A stretch of DNA of 64,000 nt. It comes from Icerya purchasi (lineage: Eukaryota > Arthropoda > Insecta > Hemiptera > Monophlebidae). The stretch is taken from NCBI GenBank assembly GCA_039619475.1, contig CM077115.1:144030274-144094273 (forward strand), written 5' to 3'. The notes under the pieces were generated by a model. The model made no database searches and was not told where the DNA came from. It was given only the letters and a program-made list of their open reading frames with translations. Position 1 is the first letter of the stretch. The number at the start of each line of letters is the position of its first letter. Both the position numbers and the translations under genes were made by a program. This document shows, piece after piece, positions 33,591 through 44,699 of the stretch.

Positions 33591-33851
33591 ACTCGGCCAT
33601 TCTCGCAAGAGGCTATTCCCCATAACCCCTCTTGCTTACATTTCTGTCTTTTTCTCTTCTATACTTTGTATAAAATGATCAAAATTTACATCTTAATTCT
33701 TAGGCCGGCCTCCATTATATTCATAAGGACCGATTTAGAATTACGTTATAAATTTTGATCATTTTATACAAAGTATAGAAGAGAAAGAGATAGAAATGTA
33801 AGCAAGAGGGGTCAAAGGGCACATCCCCTTGCGAAGTCAAAATGGCCGAGT
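33591..33851. mobile_element. Foldback FB-A, short palindromic copy
   Basis: Starts ACTCGGCCATTCTCGCAAG and ends with the inverted form (ATGGCCGAGT). The arms of about 115 bp, including the AGAAGAGAAAGAGA block, match copy 1, but the centre is much shorter: an internally deleted derivative of 261 bp. Confidence 0.8.
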
Positions 33852-33857
33852 TTATAT

Positions 33858-34250
33858 ATTAATTACAACGTAATTCTTAGGCTACCCCCCATTTCAAAAA
33901 ATTTCCCAAAAAAATGTCCCAAAAATGTCCCAGAAAAATGTCCCAATTTTATGTAACGTTTGTTATATTTTATAGGATTGTTGTTATTGTTATTTAAAAA
34001 ATTTCACAATTTTATGTAATGAAATATGTAACGAAAAATGTAACGAAAAAATGTCTTGATTTTATATAATGAAAGTTAAATGTTAGAATAGGACTTTTTT
34101 GTTTATGTTTTTTTTTTTTTTTTTTGTGTTGATGCCAGTAAGAATTACGTTGTAAATTTTGATCATTTTATACAAATTATAGAAGAGAAAGAGACAGAAA
34201 TGAAAGCAAGAGGGGTCGAACAGTCCCTTGCGAGGCCAAAATGGCCAAGT
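33858..34250. mobile_element. Foldback FB-A, single arm
   Basis: Begins at the family centre (AATTACAACGTAATTCTTAG) and runs outward through ATGTCCCAATTTTATGTAACG words to ATGGCCAAGT. It equals one half of copy 1. The mariner lies 10 bp beyond its end. Confidence 0.8.
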
Positions 34251-34260
34251 TTTATGTATA

Positions 34261-35583
34261 TACACCCTGTCAAGAAAGTATCGGGAATTGTCAATTTAAA
34301 TCTCTCGGGTAATAGCTAGGCAGATAATTTTTTTTTTCCAGGTTGGTACAACTGTTTTGTATTATGATGCCTATTTTTAGCGCGATCTGTCAACCAGTGT
34401 GTTTACAGCAGCTGTTAAAATCAGTCGACCTTGAAGTGTTTTGTCGAAGTTTTACAATGAGTGAAAATATTGAACAACGTACTTGTGTTAAATTCTGTGT
34501 TTCGAACGAAATTTCTTGTGCCGATACACTGAAAATGTTACAGAAGGCTTTTGGTGAATCTGCTTTATCAAAAACGCGGGTTTACGAGTGGTACAGAGCG
34601 TTCAAGGATGGTCGGGAGACGATCGAAGACATGCCTCGCTCTGGACGGCCTTCAACGAGTGTGACCGATGATAACGTCGATAAAATCAAGGAAATCGTTG
34701 CTGAAAATTGTCATGTGAGCTTGAGAGAGATGGCTCATGGATTGGGCATGTCACACGAGAGCGTACGTACGATTGTGCACGAAAAATTGGGTATGCAACG
34801 CGTTGCGGCTCGGCTTGTTCCGAAAGACCTGAATTTCTTTCAAAAAAAGTACCGAGAACAGGTAGCTGCAGACATGCTGGATCGAGCCAATTTGGATCCT
34901 ACCTTCTTGGAAAAGATAATTACTGGTGACGAGACATGGGTGTACGAGTACGACACGCTTACGAACCAGCAATCGTCCGAATGGCGGCCAATTGGCGCGC
35001 CAAAGCCGAAAAAACCTCGCCAAAGCCGATCGAAAGTGAAGATCATGTTGATTGTTTTCTTCGATATTCGAGGCGTGGTACACTATGAATATGTGCCAGC
35101 CGGACAGACAGTCACCAAAGAGTTTTACTTAAGTGTTTTGAGACGTTTGAGAGAGGCTATCCGTCGTAAACGTAACGATTTGTGGGTCGACAATTCTTGG
35201 ATTCTCCATCACGATAATGCGCCGTCTCACAAAGCCATAATTGTGAATGAGTTTTTGGCCAAACACTCGGTAAATATCATCGAACAACCGCCGTATTCAC
35301 CAGATTTAGCACCCTGCGACTTCTTCCTATTCTCAAAACTCAAATTTCCGCTACGGGGAATGCGCTTCGAATCGATTGATGACATCAAGACGAATGCGAC
35401 GCGAGAGCTAAAGGCCATCCCGGAAACCGCCTATCAGAAGTGCTTTGCCGAGTGGAAAAAGCGTTGGCATATGTGCATCGCTTCGAATGGATGTTATTTT
35501 GAAGGTGACAAAATAAATTTGGATGAAAATTAAAAATTGTTCGTTTTATTTAACAATTCCCGATACTTTCTTGACAGGGTGTA
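34261..35583 (+). mobile_element. Complete mariner transposon
   Basis: Both ends carry the same 31-bp terminal inverted repeat, beginning TACACCCTGTCAAGAAAGTA (left 34,261-34,291; right 35,553-35,583). TA dinucleotides flank each side (34,259-34,260 and 35,584-35,585). Length is about 1.32 kb, normal for mariner. Matching terminal repeats and an intact ORF point to a recent insertion, here next to a foldback arm. Confidence 0.93.
34457..35533 (+). CDS. Mariner transposase, intact, 358 aa
   Basis: Cuts and pastes the element at TA sites in the nucleus. I chose ATG 34,457 (MSENIEQRTCVKFCV) because it matches the usual mariner start; the frame is open further upstream to 34,343 but without an ATG-led family start. 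Order: first helix-turn-helix (about residues 10-55), the WYRAFKDGRE block, the linker MPRSGRPST (about 60), the second helix-turn-helix with AHGLGMSHESVRTI, then the catalytic triad. This is D in GDETWVYEYD (about 160), D in HHDNAPSH (about 255) and D in PYSPDLAPCDFF, giving the D34D spacing of mariner. The tail WKKRWHMCIASNGCYFEGDK is also typical. I see no frameshift or lost key residue. Subfamily by motif wording looks rosa/vertumnana-like; that is a tentative recollection. Confidence 0.95.
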   Translation: MSENIEQRTCVKFCVSNEISCADTLKMLQKAFGESALSKTRVYEWYRAFKDGRETIEDMPRSGRPSTSVTDDNVDKIKEIVAENCHVSLREMAHGLGMSHESVRTIVHEKLGMQRVAARLVPKDLNFFQKKYREQVAADMLDRANLDPTFLEKIITGDETWVYEYDTLTNQQSSEWRPIGAPKPKKPRQSRSKVKIMLIVFFDIRGVVHYEYVPAGQTVTKEFYLSVLRRLREAIRRKRNDLWVDNSWILHHDNAPSHKAIIVNEFLAKHSVNIIEQPPYSPDLAPCDFFLFSKLKFPLRGMRFESIDDIKTNATRELKAIPETAYQKCFAEWKKRWHMCIASNGCYFEGDKINLDEN

Positions 35584-35639
35584 TACTTATATATTTTTCA
35601 TAATCGGTTATAAATTGAGGATACATAATGAGGTGGTTT

Positions 35640-35960
35640 CCCGTTGCCTTCCTCATCGCAGTTTTATGGCCGCTTCAGTAATATGTACTTCACGTCCAGA
35701 AATATCTGTATACAGCTGTTCTTGAACTTCCCGTTCTCCACCTGTACACAGTACTGATAGTGCTGCTTCCACTATCAGTGGATCACTCTTCGTCTGACTC
35801 CTCATTTGTGGCCTGTCCAGCTCGGGAGGCCCTTCTGCTAGAATACACTACCGCTGGCATAGCCCACAAAGTCTTAGGAGCACGCAAACCCCTCCGCCAC
35901 GTTAAGGTGGTGATCCCCCGGAGGGGATTTATCGGGCAAATAATAAAAGATACATGAGCA
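35640..35960. repeat. GC-richer repeat-like segment of uncertain class
   Basis: The block GAGGTGGTTTCCCGTTGCCT at 35,630 and the later CGCTGGCATAGCCCACAAAG and CCGGAGGGGATT are of a style I associate with worn non-LTR or SINE 3' regions in insects. I cannot assign a family. There is no intact frame of note. It ends near 35,950 where AT-rich DNA resumes. Confidence 0.3.
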
Positions 35961-36127
35961 ACAATTTATACACATTTAAAAAGAAAGGTCGAATTAAGGG
36001 AATTTTAATGCTTAGTTCAATTAACAGGATCGAACAACATAAAAGGTTATCCATCAATCTACGGATTGAAGACAAGAAGAAGATACTTACATATATACGT
36101 ATAATAAAATTTTATAATATTGTTATG

Positions 36128-36305
36128 TCGTTCGGTTTAAGACGTCTTATAGATCTTGTGTTGTAAGCAAAAGATCCAATGCTTTCAGGTCGGGATGGGC
36201 CGATGTCTTTCTTCGTGACGGTGGGAAAAGTGTTTAATGACTTCGTCTATCCACTTTATCCTTAAATTATTGTGTAAAGATTCGTCCTTGGAATTTGTTT
36301 GTGAA
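36128..36305 (-). pseudogene. Jockey-like RT C-terminal tail fragment
   Basis: Minus strand: LHNNLRIKWIDEVIKHFSHRHEER, with RRLKPND at the end after frameshifts. It aligns with the tail at 10.74-10.94 kb (DLNLKWVDEVIRDFS...KHEKRL, ending RRLK-like) in both protein and DNA (TTAAGACGTCT near each 3' end). The two are relics of one retrotransposon family. Confidence 0.7.
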
Positions 36306-36309
36306 GTAA

Positions 36310-37600
36310 AAGAAATTTTTGAGAGCGTTCATTACAAAGTAGGGTACGGAAAAATGGCAATAATTGGAAATTCGGAGAAATCTGCAACTAAAAAAATCAA
36401 TTCAAATCAAATAATTTCTATTATTATACACATGTTTGTTTTAGCAAGTATTACGATTTATCATCGCCTTTTTGTTGATTGAAGAGCCTATTTACGGCGG
36501 TATTTATTAATATTGATTTTGCATATTAGTATATGTGGCGATAAATTCAGGTGACTAACCTGGTCAAGTTTTGTCGCTATTTATTTTCATTATTATTAAG
36601 ATCTTTTGTTATATTTACTTTACTTTTAATTTAAACTTTCATGTAATTTTCACCTTGCCGTTGATTACATTATTTATTTATCGTATATAAATCGGTTAAC
36701 ATTATTGTTTATATAATCGGATTCTAGTACATGCTGCTTAGTTTACTCGCTTTTTGGGAAATTATATAATTACATAAAATCTTCTATGGTAGGCAGTAGA
36801 TTGGAGAAATACCCCTTGTTTAATAAAGAAAATCAAATAACGACCTCTTTAGAAATTTAAAAATGTTTCAAAAATAAATAACTATAACAACTTTTAATTT
36901 AACTTTTTTTTATACTTTTAGGGGTGAAAAATAAAACGAAATTAGAAAATTATACCTTAAATATGATAGTTTAGAAATAGTAAGAAAGATAGTATTTTTA
37001 TTAGACACTTTACTTCTTTTTTATTTTTGTCAGTAATCCGATCCGAATTCTTCTTGTCCCCATGGGGAAGTAAAAAATATATATATATATTTGCAATTGA
37101 ACTATTTTTAATTAAAATTGCAAAAAAAAAAATTAAAAATAAATAAGAAAGGCAAAAGACCGATGACAGTGTTGGGTTTAAGTCAGAATAAAAAAAGGTA
37201 ACATTAATAGTTTTACTAGAAAACAGTATTAAATATTAATTATTAAAATCCACAGGTGTAATAAACATGTAAATCTTTTATAGCATAAATTAAGTTTCTC
37301 TATTGTAACAATTTTTTTCATAGAGGTTTTGGTTCTTGAAGGGGGGCTCTATGCACTCTCGTGGATCCGCCACTGGATATACATACAAATATATACATAT
37401 ATACATATACATGTATATATTAGTGTTTTCTGTATATCTACTTTTTTTACAAAATAACATGGGCGCGTATGTTTTTTTGCGGTTGGTGGGAGGTTCTTAC
37501 ATCGACGTTAGCACGCGACTGTAATAATTTAAGCAGATAAAGTCAGCAAGGAGAGCAGACAGAACAAAGGATAAAAAACAGACAAGAAAAAACAGACAAG
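36310..37600. other. No gene seen; AT-rich, with one hAT-type terminus
   Basis: Mostly non-coding AT-rich DNA. GTGGATCCGCCACTG ending at 37,374 looks like an inverted hAT terminus (CAGTGGCGGATCCAC), with GGGGGGCTCTATGCACTC inside it. I found no matching left end, so it is probably a solo remnant. TA/CA-type repeats follow (37,379-37,420). Confidence 0.4.
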
Positions 37601-37619
37601 CGAGCGAGCGAATTCCTGT

Positions 37620-38600
37620 AAAATGATATTGAATTTTATCCGGTCGAAGCAACACAACAGCGATGATTACGATGGAACTGCGAATTTGTCACGCGTCCAG
37701 ATCATTTTACAAATGACCGGCTACACGTCTAAATTAAAGAGCTTATTAGCGCTCGGCTGGTAGGCCGTTCGACGGTCTATGCGACGACGGAAGGATGTGT
37801 TTATTTGATCCGCCTTCCCGGCGGAAAACGGCCGGGGAACATCTTTCCGATGGCCGAGCTGGTAAAGTTAAAATCTTTTATTAAGCGTAAGCCGGCCCAG
37901 AGAACTTTCAGCTCACTGCAGACGCACTGCAGCAAGGGTGGACTAGGTCGGAAGTGCAGCATCTCGTGTTACCAGCAGCAGCAGCGGCAGCAGCAGCCAT
38001 CGACAGGGTAGTCGGAGGGTGCACTGCGAGGGTTTTTTCGCAGCGGTGTAATGACCAAATTGCGCTGTTGGGGTGCCACTGAAAAGCCGAAACGGAGAAT
38101 TCCGAGCTCCAGCGATAGTCACTTAGGAAGGGTCTTGAGGCGTGCAACGTATGTTCGCCGTTCCAGCAGCCTCCTGATCTTTTAAGTCAAACCAAGGGTC
38201 GATCCTCTTGTGCAACTATTATTACATCGAGTCACGTGCTGGTTAAGGGTCGATGCGTCGTCCTGGTCCTCGTCCGCGTTGTCGCTGTCGTCGTCGACGT
38301 CGTGTTTTGCAATTCGAAAACTTTGACCGTTGGGAGTTTAACATGATGCCTCTTTCACCGCGATTGCGAGTTACAGGCCGCATCATTACCGGGACAAAAA
38401 TAAAATAAAGGCCCGAGCAAAACACAAAAAGAAAAGCATCGACAAAAAAAAAAAGAACTCCATTCAATAGAACCGAGCGAACGGAAAGCCAAATAGAATA
38501 ATCAGTATATTCCGATTTAACCGCTACTTCTCGCTTTATGCCGAGCCGCCGCCACCACCGTCACTCCGACTGTTCATTATATTAAGAGATTCGAACGACG
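37620..38600. other. CpG-rich unique island with CAG repeat
   Basis: The most GC-rich unique DNA of the window. A 68-codon open stretch (37,805-38,011) ends in a glutamine run encoded by CAG repeats (37,972-37,998) and reads basic (LPGGKRPGN), with a non-ATG start. The minus strand reads the same repeat as alanines. Neither frame has a recognisable domain. Other repeats are (GTC)n near 38,285-38,300. This may be host regulatory DNA or a non-coding exon near a gene outside the window. Confidence 0.3.
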
Positions 38601-38625
38601 GCTATTATCAGCCCTTGATAAATGG

Positions 38626-38673
38626 TTTTTCTTCTTACTCTTCTTCTTCTTCTTCTCCTTCTTCTCCTTCTTC
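38626..38673 (+). repeat. CTT/TTC microsatellite
   Basis: Imperfect (TTC)n with interspersed CTCC units. The leucine-rich open frame over it is an artefact of the repeat. Confidence 0.9.
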
Positions 38674-39593
38674 GTAGAAGAACTCAGTGTACCTTTATTT
38701 CTGTTGCCGCGGTTAGGCATAATTATGTTGTGCAAGGTTGCGCCGAAAATTCTTCATCATTTTATCCTCCTAATATTTACCGCATCCTCGAAAAACTTTA
38801 CAAGGTCTTTTTTAGTTGCAAGAAGAAAACGACGAAATCTAGAATTGGAATTAATTAAGATTACGCGGACTACCCCACCTTAAGGGTTATCGATTATTAA
38901 AGACAATTCCTAAGGAACTGAAATTAAGCAAAATTTCTCGGACACACGGAAAATTCTTGGTGCAGTCAACTTCTTCGACTGCTAGTATTTATTCGTGCTT
39001 ACTTTTGACGTAATTTCTGCAAAACAGATTAGATCTTTTAGGGTCATTATTGTACGGCGAGGAAAATTTGGACTATAGGTTGAAAAATTTCAAATGACAA
39101 TAAGGCAAAGAGAATTCTACGTCTGTTGAAACCCATTAATCAGACGACCTTGAGAATAACATTTGACACCACCATAGGGTGATCTTTGTATTTTGGTCGT
39201 ACTTACACTGTTATTCAAATTATTTTCTGACTAAATAGCGATTACGTGATGAAACAAAAAGCAAACAGTGGGGACGCATGGTCTGGGGTTATTCGCACAA
39301 ATAAAAAGTCTATCCACCGCTAATCCTGTTCTTTTGTTTCGAAAGAACATTTCTTACCGTGGAAATGGAAAAATTATTTCAATACCAAATAATAACGGTC
39401 ATCGTAGCAGTTCGATATATTTGATGGATTCGGCTAATATTACGATTCACACGCATATCCAGTTGCACTAATGCCAGATTCTGCACGTACTAGATCGCAA
39501 ATTTTTTAAATTTTCAGCTGATTTGAAATTTGTTTGGAAGATTTTATATAAAAGACGGCTATTAACATTTCATTAGTATCTTTATTTATGTAT

Positions 39594-39834
39594 GAATTAC
39601 GACGTAATTCTTAGGTCGCGGCTTCCATTTTATTAAAATGACCCAGTTTTATGTAACGTTTGTTATATTTTAATTTTTACCGACTTCCAAAAAGAAGGAG
39701 ATTATTACACGTTCATCGCGTATGGTTTTTTTTTTTTTTTTTATATTTGTTCACGCATAACTTATATTTTATATGAGCCGATTTAGAATTACGTTGTAAA
39801 TTTTGATAATTTTATACAAAGTATAGAAGAGAAA
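39594..39834. mobile_element. Foldback FB-A, internally altered copy
   Basis: Starts with ACGTAATTCTTAGG and CAGTTTTATGTAACGTTTGT, then carries an inserted block (about 39,676-39,770, ACCGACTTCCAAAAAGAAGG...) shared with the copy at 42 kb. It ends inside the arm at TATAGAAGAGAA, where the SINE begins. Confidence 0.7.
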
Positions 39835-39835
39835 T

Positions 39836-40139
39836 GTCGTCGCGATAGCCTATAGAGCGTTTGACTTCCGATATGGAGGTCACGGGTTCGATCCCGAGCG
39901 ACGACAGAAAGGGAAGGTTGAATTAAGAGTCCGGGGTTGGAGAATGAGGAGACGTAAGTGTTAAACCAGAGTCTGGAATGAGCAGCTGCAGACAGAAGGG
40001 TAATATTGGAAGCTGGGAAAACAGGAAGAAACTTACCAGAAAAGGAATATAACTGAGCAAATTAGATTAACTCATTTCCCTCGATTCCGGCATGGCGAGG
40101 AATAACAATTTACACGAAAAAAAAAACAAAAAAAAAAAA
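39836..40139 (+). mobile_element. tRNA-derived SINE
   Basis: The first 70 nt resemble a tRNA: a perfect 7-bp acceptor-type pairing (GTCGTCG at 39,836 with CGACGAC ending at 39,905), an A-box-like TAGCCTATAGAGCG and a strong B box GGTTCGATCCC (39,885-39,895). The anticodon arm is imperfect, and the T stem is off by a base, so it is not a functional tRNA. A 200-bp tRNA-unrelated body follows and then an A-rich tail (to 40,139). RNA polymerase III transcription from the internal boxes, with mobilisation by a LINE, is known for this class. It sits at the broken end of a foldback copy. Confidence 0.75.
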
Positions 40140-41645
40140 TTTTCATACGCAAAAATTTCTTCATGTAGCATTGTTTATTCCTCTAGGTTGATCTTATTAA
40201 TAATATTAATATAATATATTCTCTGTTGTCATTTATTTTTTTATACTTTTTTATTGTTTTTTTTTTTTTTTTATTTTATTTTATTACATTATTTTTTCTT
40301 ATTATTATTTGGTTACAACGAGCTTGCCGATAAGTGGTTCCCGTTGGAAATGCTACGCGTCTGATCTGGAAGATCATATCTTAACCATGTCCGATATTAA
40401 ATTCGACGATTCATTAGTTTATTCAATCGGATGCACTACCAATAGAATAAGCTGTAATATTTTCAGTATAATAAAAAAGGATGCCAACAAAAACCCGAGA
40501 AAACTCTGTTAATAACGAAAGCGATACAAAAATTCTTAATTCGATGTTGAAACTCCCTTTAAAATCAAAATGGAAGTGAGTCCGCCTTAGTAACCCATTA
40601 ACGATGTAAATAATAAAAAGATTACAAATGAAAAACGGAGACAGACTTTAGTAAGCTGATTTAAGACGACAATATTTGAATACCGAAGACAAAGAATTCT
40701 GAATACCATAAATGCCTCTGTGGATACCATGTGCGGAGATGATTGTAATAAGCGTATAAGAAATAAGCTGAACATTGCTAACCGATTCAGGATTTTTCTC
40801 GCGTAACATCGGGTATTTCGCCGCCAATACAATCGCGAAACGCCACTTTAATGCCATATATGTTTTCTAAAAGTTTTTATTAATACTGTTTCAATAAAAA
40901 AAATGTCATTACCGAAAGTGTGCACTTTAAATTGATAATTTTTCTCCCGGGACAATGAGAAAGAATGAAAATCAATACAATTTAAATAGCACAGGTAATA
41001 TACGTATATTAATGAATATATGCTATTTTTGGGTAGTGTAAAAATTATGTAAAATTTTTGTGAAACATTTTCGTATTGGTTATTTTTTTTTTTTTTTTTT
41101 TTTATTAATTATGTAGTCAATTTTTTGAACATAAGACATTTGTTTCATTTTTTAAAAAATGGTTAAAAAATCGATTCGCCTATAAAAATAATACGGAAAT
41201 ATGGACGTCCGGGGATATCCCCATGACAAAGTTTGAAGGTTCGAACTTTATAATTCTATTCTACTCTATAATTGCAGCCATTGTGTCTTGCCGATAGTCG
41301 TCTTCCGAAGTTCCCAATATTTACTTTTATCCAACCGGTAAAATATATGTTTTCCGTTGTATAAATGTTCTCTTGGCCTCGCTTCTTGCCTTTTGCCTGG
41401 AATTTTACCTTCTTCAAAATTTTTATAAAAAAATATTGCTGTATGTTTCACTACGTGCAACATAATTTATGTAGTTTCTTTTTTCATCTACTTTTTCTAC
41501 GATTTCGTTGTTTTTCTTTTTTTTTTTCTATTTCGAAATGTCTTGTCATTCTACATTAATAATCCACATCTCCGCTAATTCAGTTTTTTCATTTCCTGCG
41601 CTGTTAAAATCCAATTTATGTAACCGTAATTGAATACACTCCAAC
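40140..41645. other. No gene seen; AT-rich spacer
   Basis: Short open stretches on both strands lack recognisable domains. T runs occur near 40,257-40,272 and 41,082-41,103. Confidence 0.5.
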
Positions 41646-41652
41646 TATATAC

Positions 41653-41703
<51 letters not shown>
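41646..41703 (+). repeat. Long (TA)n microsatellite
   Basis: Nearly uninterrupted TA for almost 50 bp, preceded by TACATATACAT. It abuts a foldback copy, as TA tracts do at several other copies. Confidence 0.95.
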
Positions 41704-41704
<1 letters not shown>

Positions 41705-41717
41705 TTGTATATAAAAT

Positions 41718-41938
41718 ACAACGTAATTCTTAGGCTACCCACCCATTAGAAAAAATGTCCCAATTTTATGTAACGTTTGTTATATTTTATAGGATTTTTA
41801 GGATTATGTTATTATATTCATATGAACCGATTTAGAATTACGTTGTAAATTTTGATCATTTTATACAAAGTAAAGAAGGGAAAGAGACCGAAATGTAAGC
41901 AAAAGGGGTCAAGGGACACAGCCCCTTGCGAGGTCAAC
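41718..41938. mobile_element. Foldback FB-A, partial copy
   Basis: Starts TACAACGTAATTCTTAGGCT, passes through CCCAATTTTATGTAACG and the GAAGGGAAAGAGA block, and ends GCCCCTTGCGAGG. One shortened arm; the TA-rich spacer to the next copy is only about 40 bp. Confidence 0.75.
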
Positions 41939-41979
41939 TATATCTACATATATATATATGTATATATATATATATAAAA

Positions 41980-42820
41980 ACTCGGCCATTTTGGCTTCGT
42001 AAGCGGCTGTGCCCCTTGATCTCTCTTGCTTATATTTCTGTCTCTTTCTCTTCTATACTTCGTATAAAATGATCAAAATTTACAACGTAATTCTTAGGCC
42101 GGCTCCAATTAGATTTTATAACAAAAAATGTCCCAATTTTATATAATAAAAAAAAATATAACCAATAACTTATACCATAAATTTTATTAAACTACCGAAA
42201 CAACTTAATGTACTACAACACATATAAATTATACTTTTTTTGCATTTCCATTCTATTATTAAATTATCAATATAGTCTTTAAATAATTCTCCCTTTGGTT
42301 GGAATTCCTATTCATCAAGCTGCACAGTAATAAGAAGTGTGTTCATTATGTTTCCAAAAGTGAAAACCGCTATCGAACGCAAACGTGAATAGAGGAAACG
42401 AAAACGGGACGACGAATTGTGCAATAGCGAAGAATTTGCTACATTTATACGTGATACGCCTTTTGGAACGAAAGCGACGGATGTAGAAAAGTCTGAAGCG
42501 TTTGATAGCAGTTTAAGTCAACCGGCTCCTCTGTTATACAAATGAAAAATATGATGAAAAAAAAAATTATTCAAAGGGACCACATTTTACACGTTCTTTG
42601 ACGAATACTCAATTTATGTTCACCGATCTTCATCATTTAAAATCGGTCTATATAGATATGAGTTATACACAAACAAACATAAAAAAAAAAAACATAGGCG
42701 ACGAACGTATAACCTCCTTCTCTTTGGAAGTCAGCAAAATTAAAATATAACAAACGTTACATAAAATTGGGACATTTTTTCTAATGGGTGGTAGTCTAAG
42801 AATTACTACGTTGTAATTAA
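41980..42820. mobile_element. Foldback FB-A, longer copy with captured interior
   Basis: Left end ACTCGGCCATTTTGGCTTCG to CAACGTAATTCTTAGG; right end returns to the family centre motif (AATTACTACGTTGTAATT). Between them lies about 650 bp not present in copy 1: an open stretch (42,348-42,545) and a block about 42,600-42,745 that matches, inverted, the insert of the 39.6-kb copy (GACTTCC...GAAGG). This may be closest to the parental interior of the family. Confidence 0.65.
42348..42545 (+). pseudogene. Broken small ORF inside the foldback copy
   Basis: From ATG 42,348 the frame reads MFPKVKTAIERKRE, a TAG at codon 15, then RKRKRDDELCNSEEFATFIR and on to TGA at 42,543. Composition is strongly charged and protein-like, unlike the AT-rich surroundings. 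No family recognised. It could be a transposon-encoded gene piece or a captured host exon. Confidence 0.35.
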
Positions 42821-44690
42821 TATATATATATATGTATATATATACAGAAATTTCTTCGGACTTCCATACTGAGGTTTTTATTTGCTATTGTTTTTTGTTA
42901 TGAAATTCACATTTAGACTGCCCCATATTCTTCTTTCAACATTTGTTATCATCACACTTGTTAGATAATTTCTATTACTCGGTCTAATATTGAGTGTTAT
43001 CGTATGTTAATTTATTTGATACACTTTTGCTAATAGCTATTAGTTTTGTTTTTTTTTATTAATAAATATTAATACATTTAATCAATTAGTAACGTTTTAT
43101 TCGTATTTTCTTCTACTTTAGCCAATAGAGCAGTGCGCAAAACATATGAAATGTGTGTTTCTCGTTTACGTTTAATCGCTTTGATTTCTTTGCCGACATT
43201 TCGACTGTTCTTTCTATACGCATAAATATTGGATGGATAGCTTTCCTTATTTTAGCTTCTAGCTTCTATCCGTTGAGATTCATTATCGAATTATATATAA
43301 AGGTTTAATATTCTGTCTTTCCAGTTCATATTCCTTTCTGTCGGCGTGTTTAGCATTTTCCAATTGGCGCTGTCAAAAGATTTTTTTTTTTATAAAGGTT
43401 TTGTGTCTCTCTATTTATATACAATCTTTTTTCCAGTATGAGTTTAAAAGGTAGCCTTCTTTTTTCTTTCCTAAATCTGAAATAATCTTCTTCCTGGCTT
43501 TCTTCAATTTTATCTTTTATTTCTTTCTGTTTTTTTACAATACTTATTGTTAGTAGAACTTTCCAAACATGCGATAACTTTATATTTCATATATTTTTTT
43601 TTTTTTCGATAAAGTAATTTAATATATTTACAAACTGAAATAAAAAACTAAAAACGTGAATGGATAAAGAAATTTTTTAGAATTAGTAGACGAAAGGAAT
43701 ATATTTCGAAAAATTTTAAACTTCTAAAGTATGAGCAAGCCAAAAATATGATAACAGATAAACGTCGGAGAACAAAAGAAATTAGGAAAGGTGGGCTGAA
43801 ATTCGAAATAACGCCGTAGTAGGTAAAACCCTAAAGTAAAACCTTTACAACAGAAATCAAAAACTGAAAGTAAAATTGTTAAAGATAAGGGAGAAAAAAT
43901 TCTTATTGACAAACATATACTATTGGCCCTCAGTAAGATCATTGCGTTTCAGCACGAAGAGGAAGTCACACTTTGCAAGTCAATTTCTTGCAAGCATTAA
44001 AATTAGCTGGTAATGTCCTTTTTTTTTTGTTTTTTCCGATAGAGACACAATTAGAATGGAAAGATAATTTATAGAAAAATTTATTTCAAATTTTTAATAA
44101 TGAGTTAGTCACGAACATCTCTGCTTATAAAGAAGGAAAATAAAAAAAAAAGCTTGTTAATCTGTTTGCGCATTTTTCGGTAGAAAGAGACGGAATGGCA
44201 TTAAAGGAGCTTCTGAAGATTATAGATAATTCATTAGGAAGATGATTTTATTTGACGAAAAGGAGGTTTTGAATGTACTAGTGAGCGGGAAAGAGATATA
44301 ATTTTTCCGCTTTCTCTTCGGTGCCCGATTATTTTGATGAAGTAGCCTCCGGAACAGCCAAGGAATCTTGGAACCTAAAATTCGACAGTAGTCGTGCAAA
44401 ACCCATCGCACGCCTTTTCGTTGAAGATGAGTTAACGAAGAACTAGTATTCGTAAGAACTAATATAGACGCGTATATTGTATAGAGAATATGTGTATAGT
44501 TATAATAAGACATGGTGATAGAAAAGTCGTGTTTCTAAAGGATATATCACATTTCGAGTTTAAGATACCCGGGCAAGCAAAATGACGTATACAGATAATA
44601 GGAGTATACAGTGCGGCCTGGCGGAGGCTGCGAATCCCAGAAAGTAGGTGTGTAATTAGGTGCATTGTGTATGAATTCGGAGAGAGGCCT
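42821..44690. other. No gene seen; AT-rich spacer
   Basis: No recognisable coding sequence. Open stretches at 43,724-43,942 and 44,220-44,665 (minus) have no domains and overlap in several frames. Several T runs. Confidence 0.5.
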
Positions 44691-44699
44691 CATTTGTGC

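Noticed and set aside
34343..34456. N-terminal extension of the mariner transposase
   Set aside because: The frame is open but begins at TTG. The family start matches ATG at 34,457.
34708..35418. Other open frames across the mariner
   Set aside because: Shadows of the transposase frame with no independent motif.
38622..38858. Leucine-run protein
   Set aside because: Translation of a (TTC/CTT)n repeat.
39836..39905. Functional tRNA gene
   Set aside because: The acceptor pairing and B box are good, but the body is 70 nt, the T stem and anticodon arm are defective, and an A-tailed body follows, so a SINE fits better.
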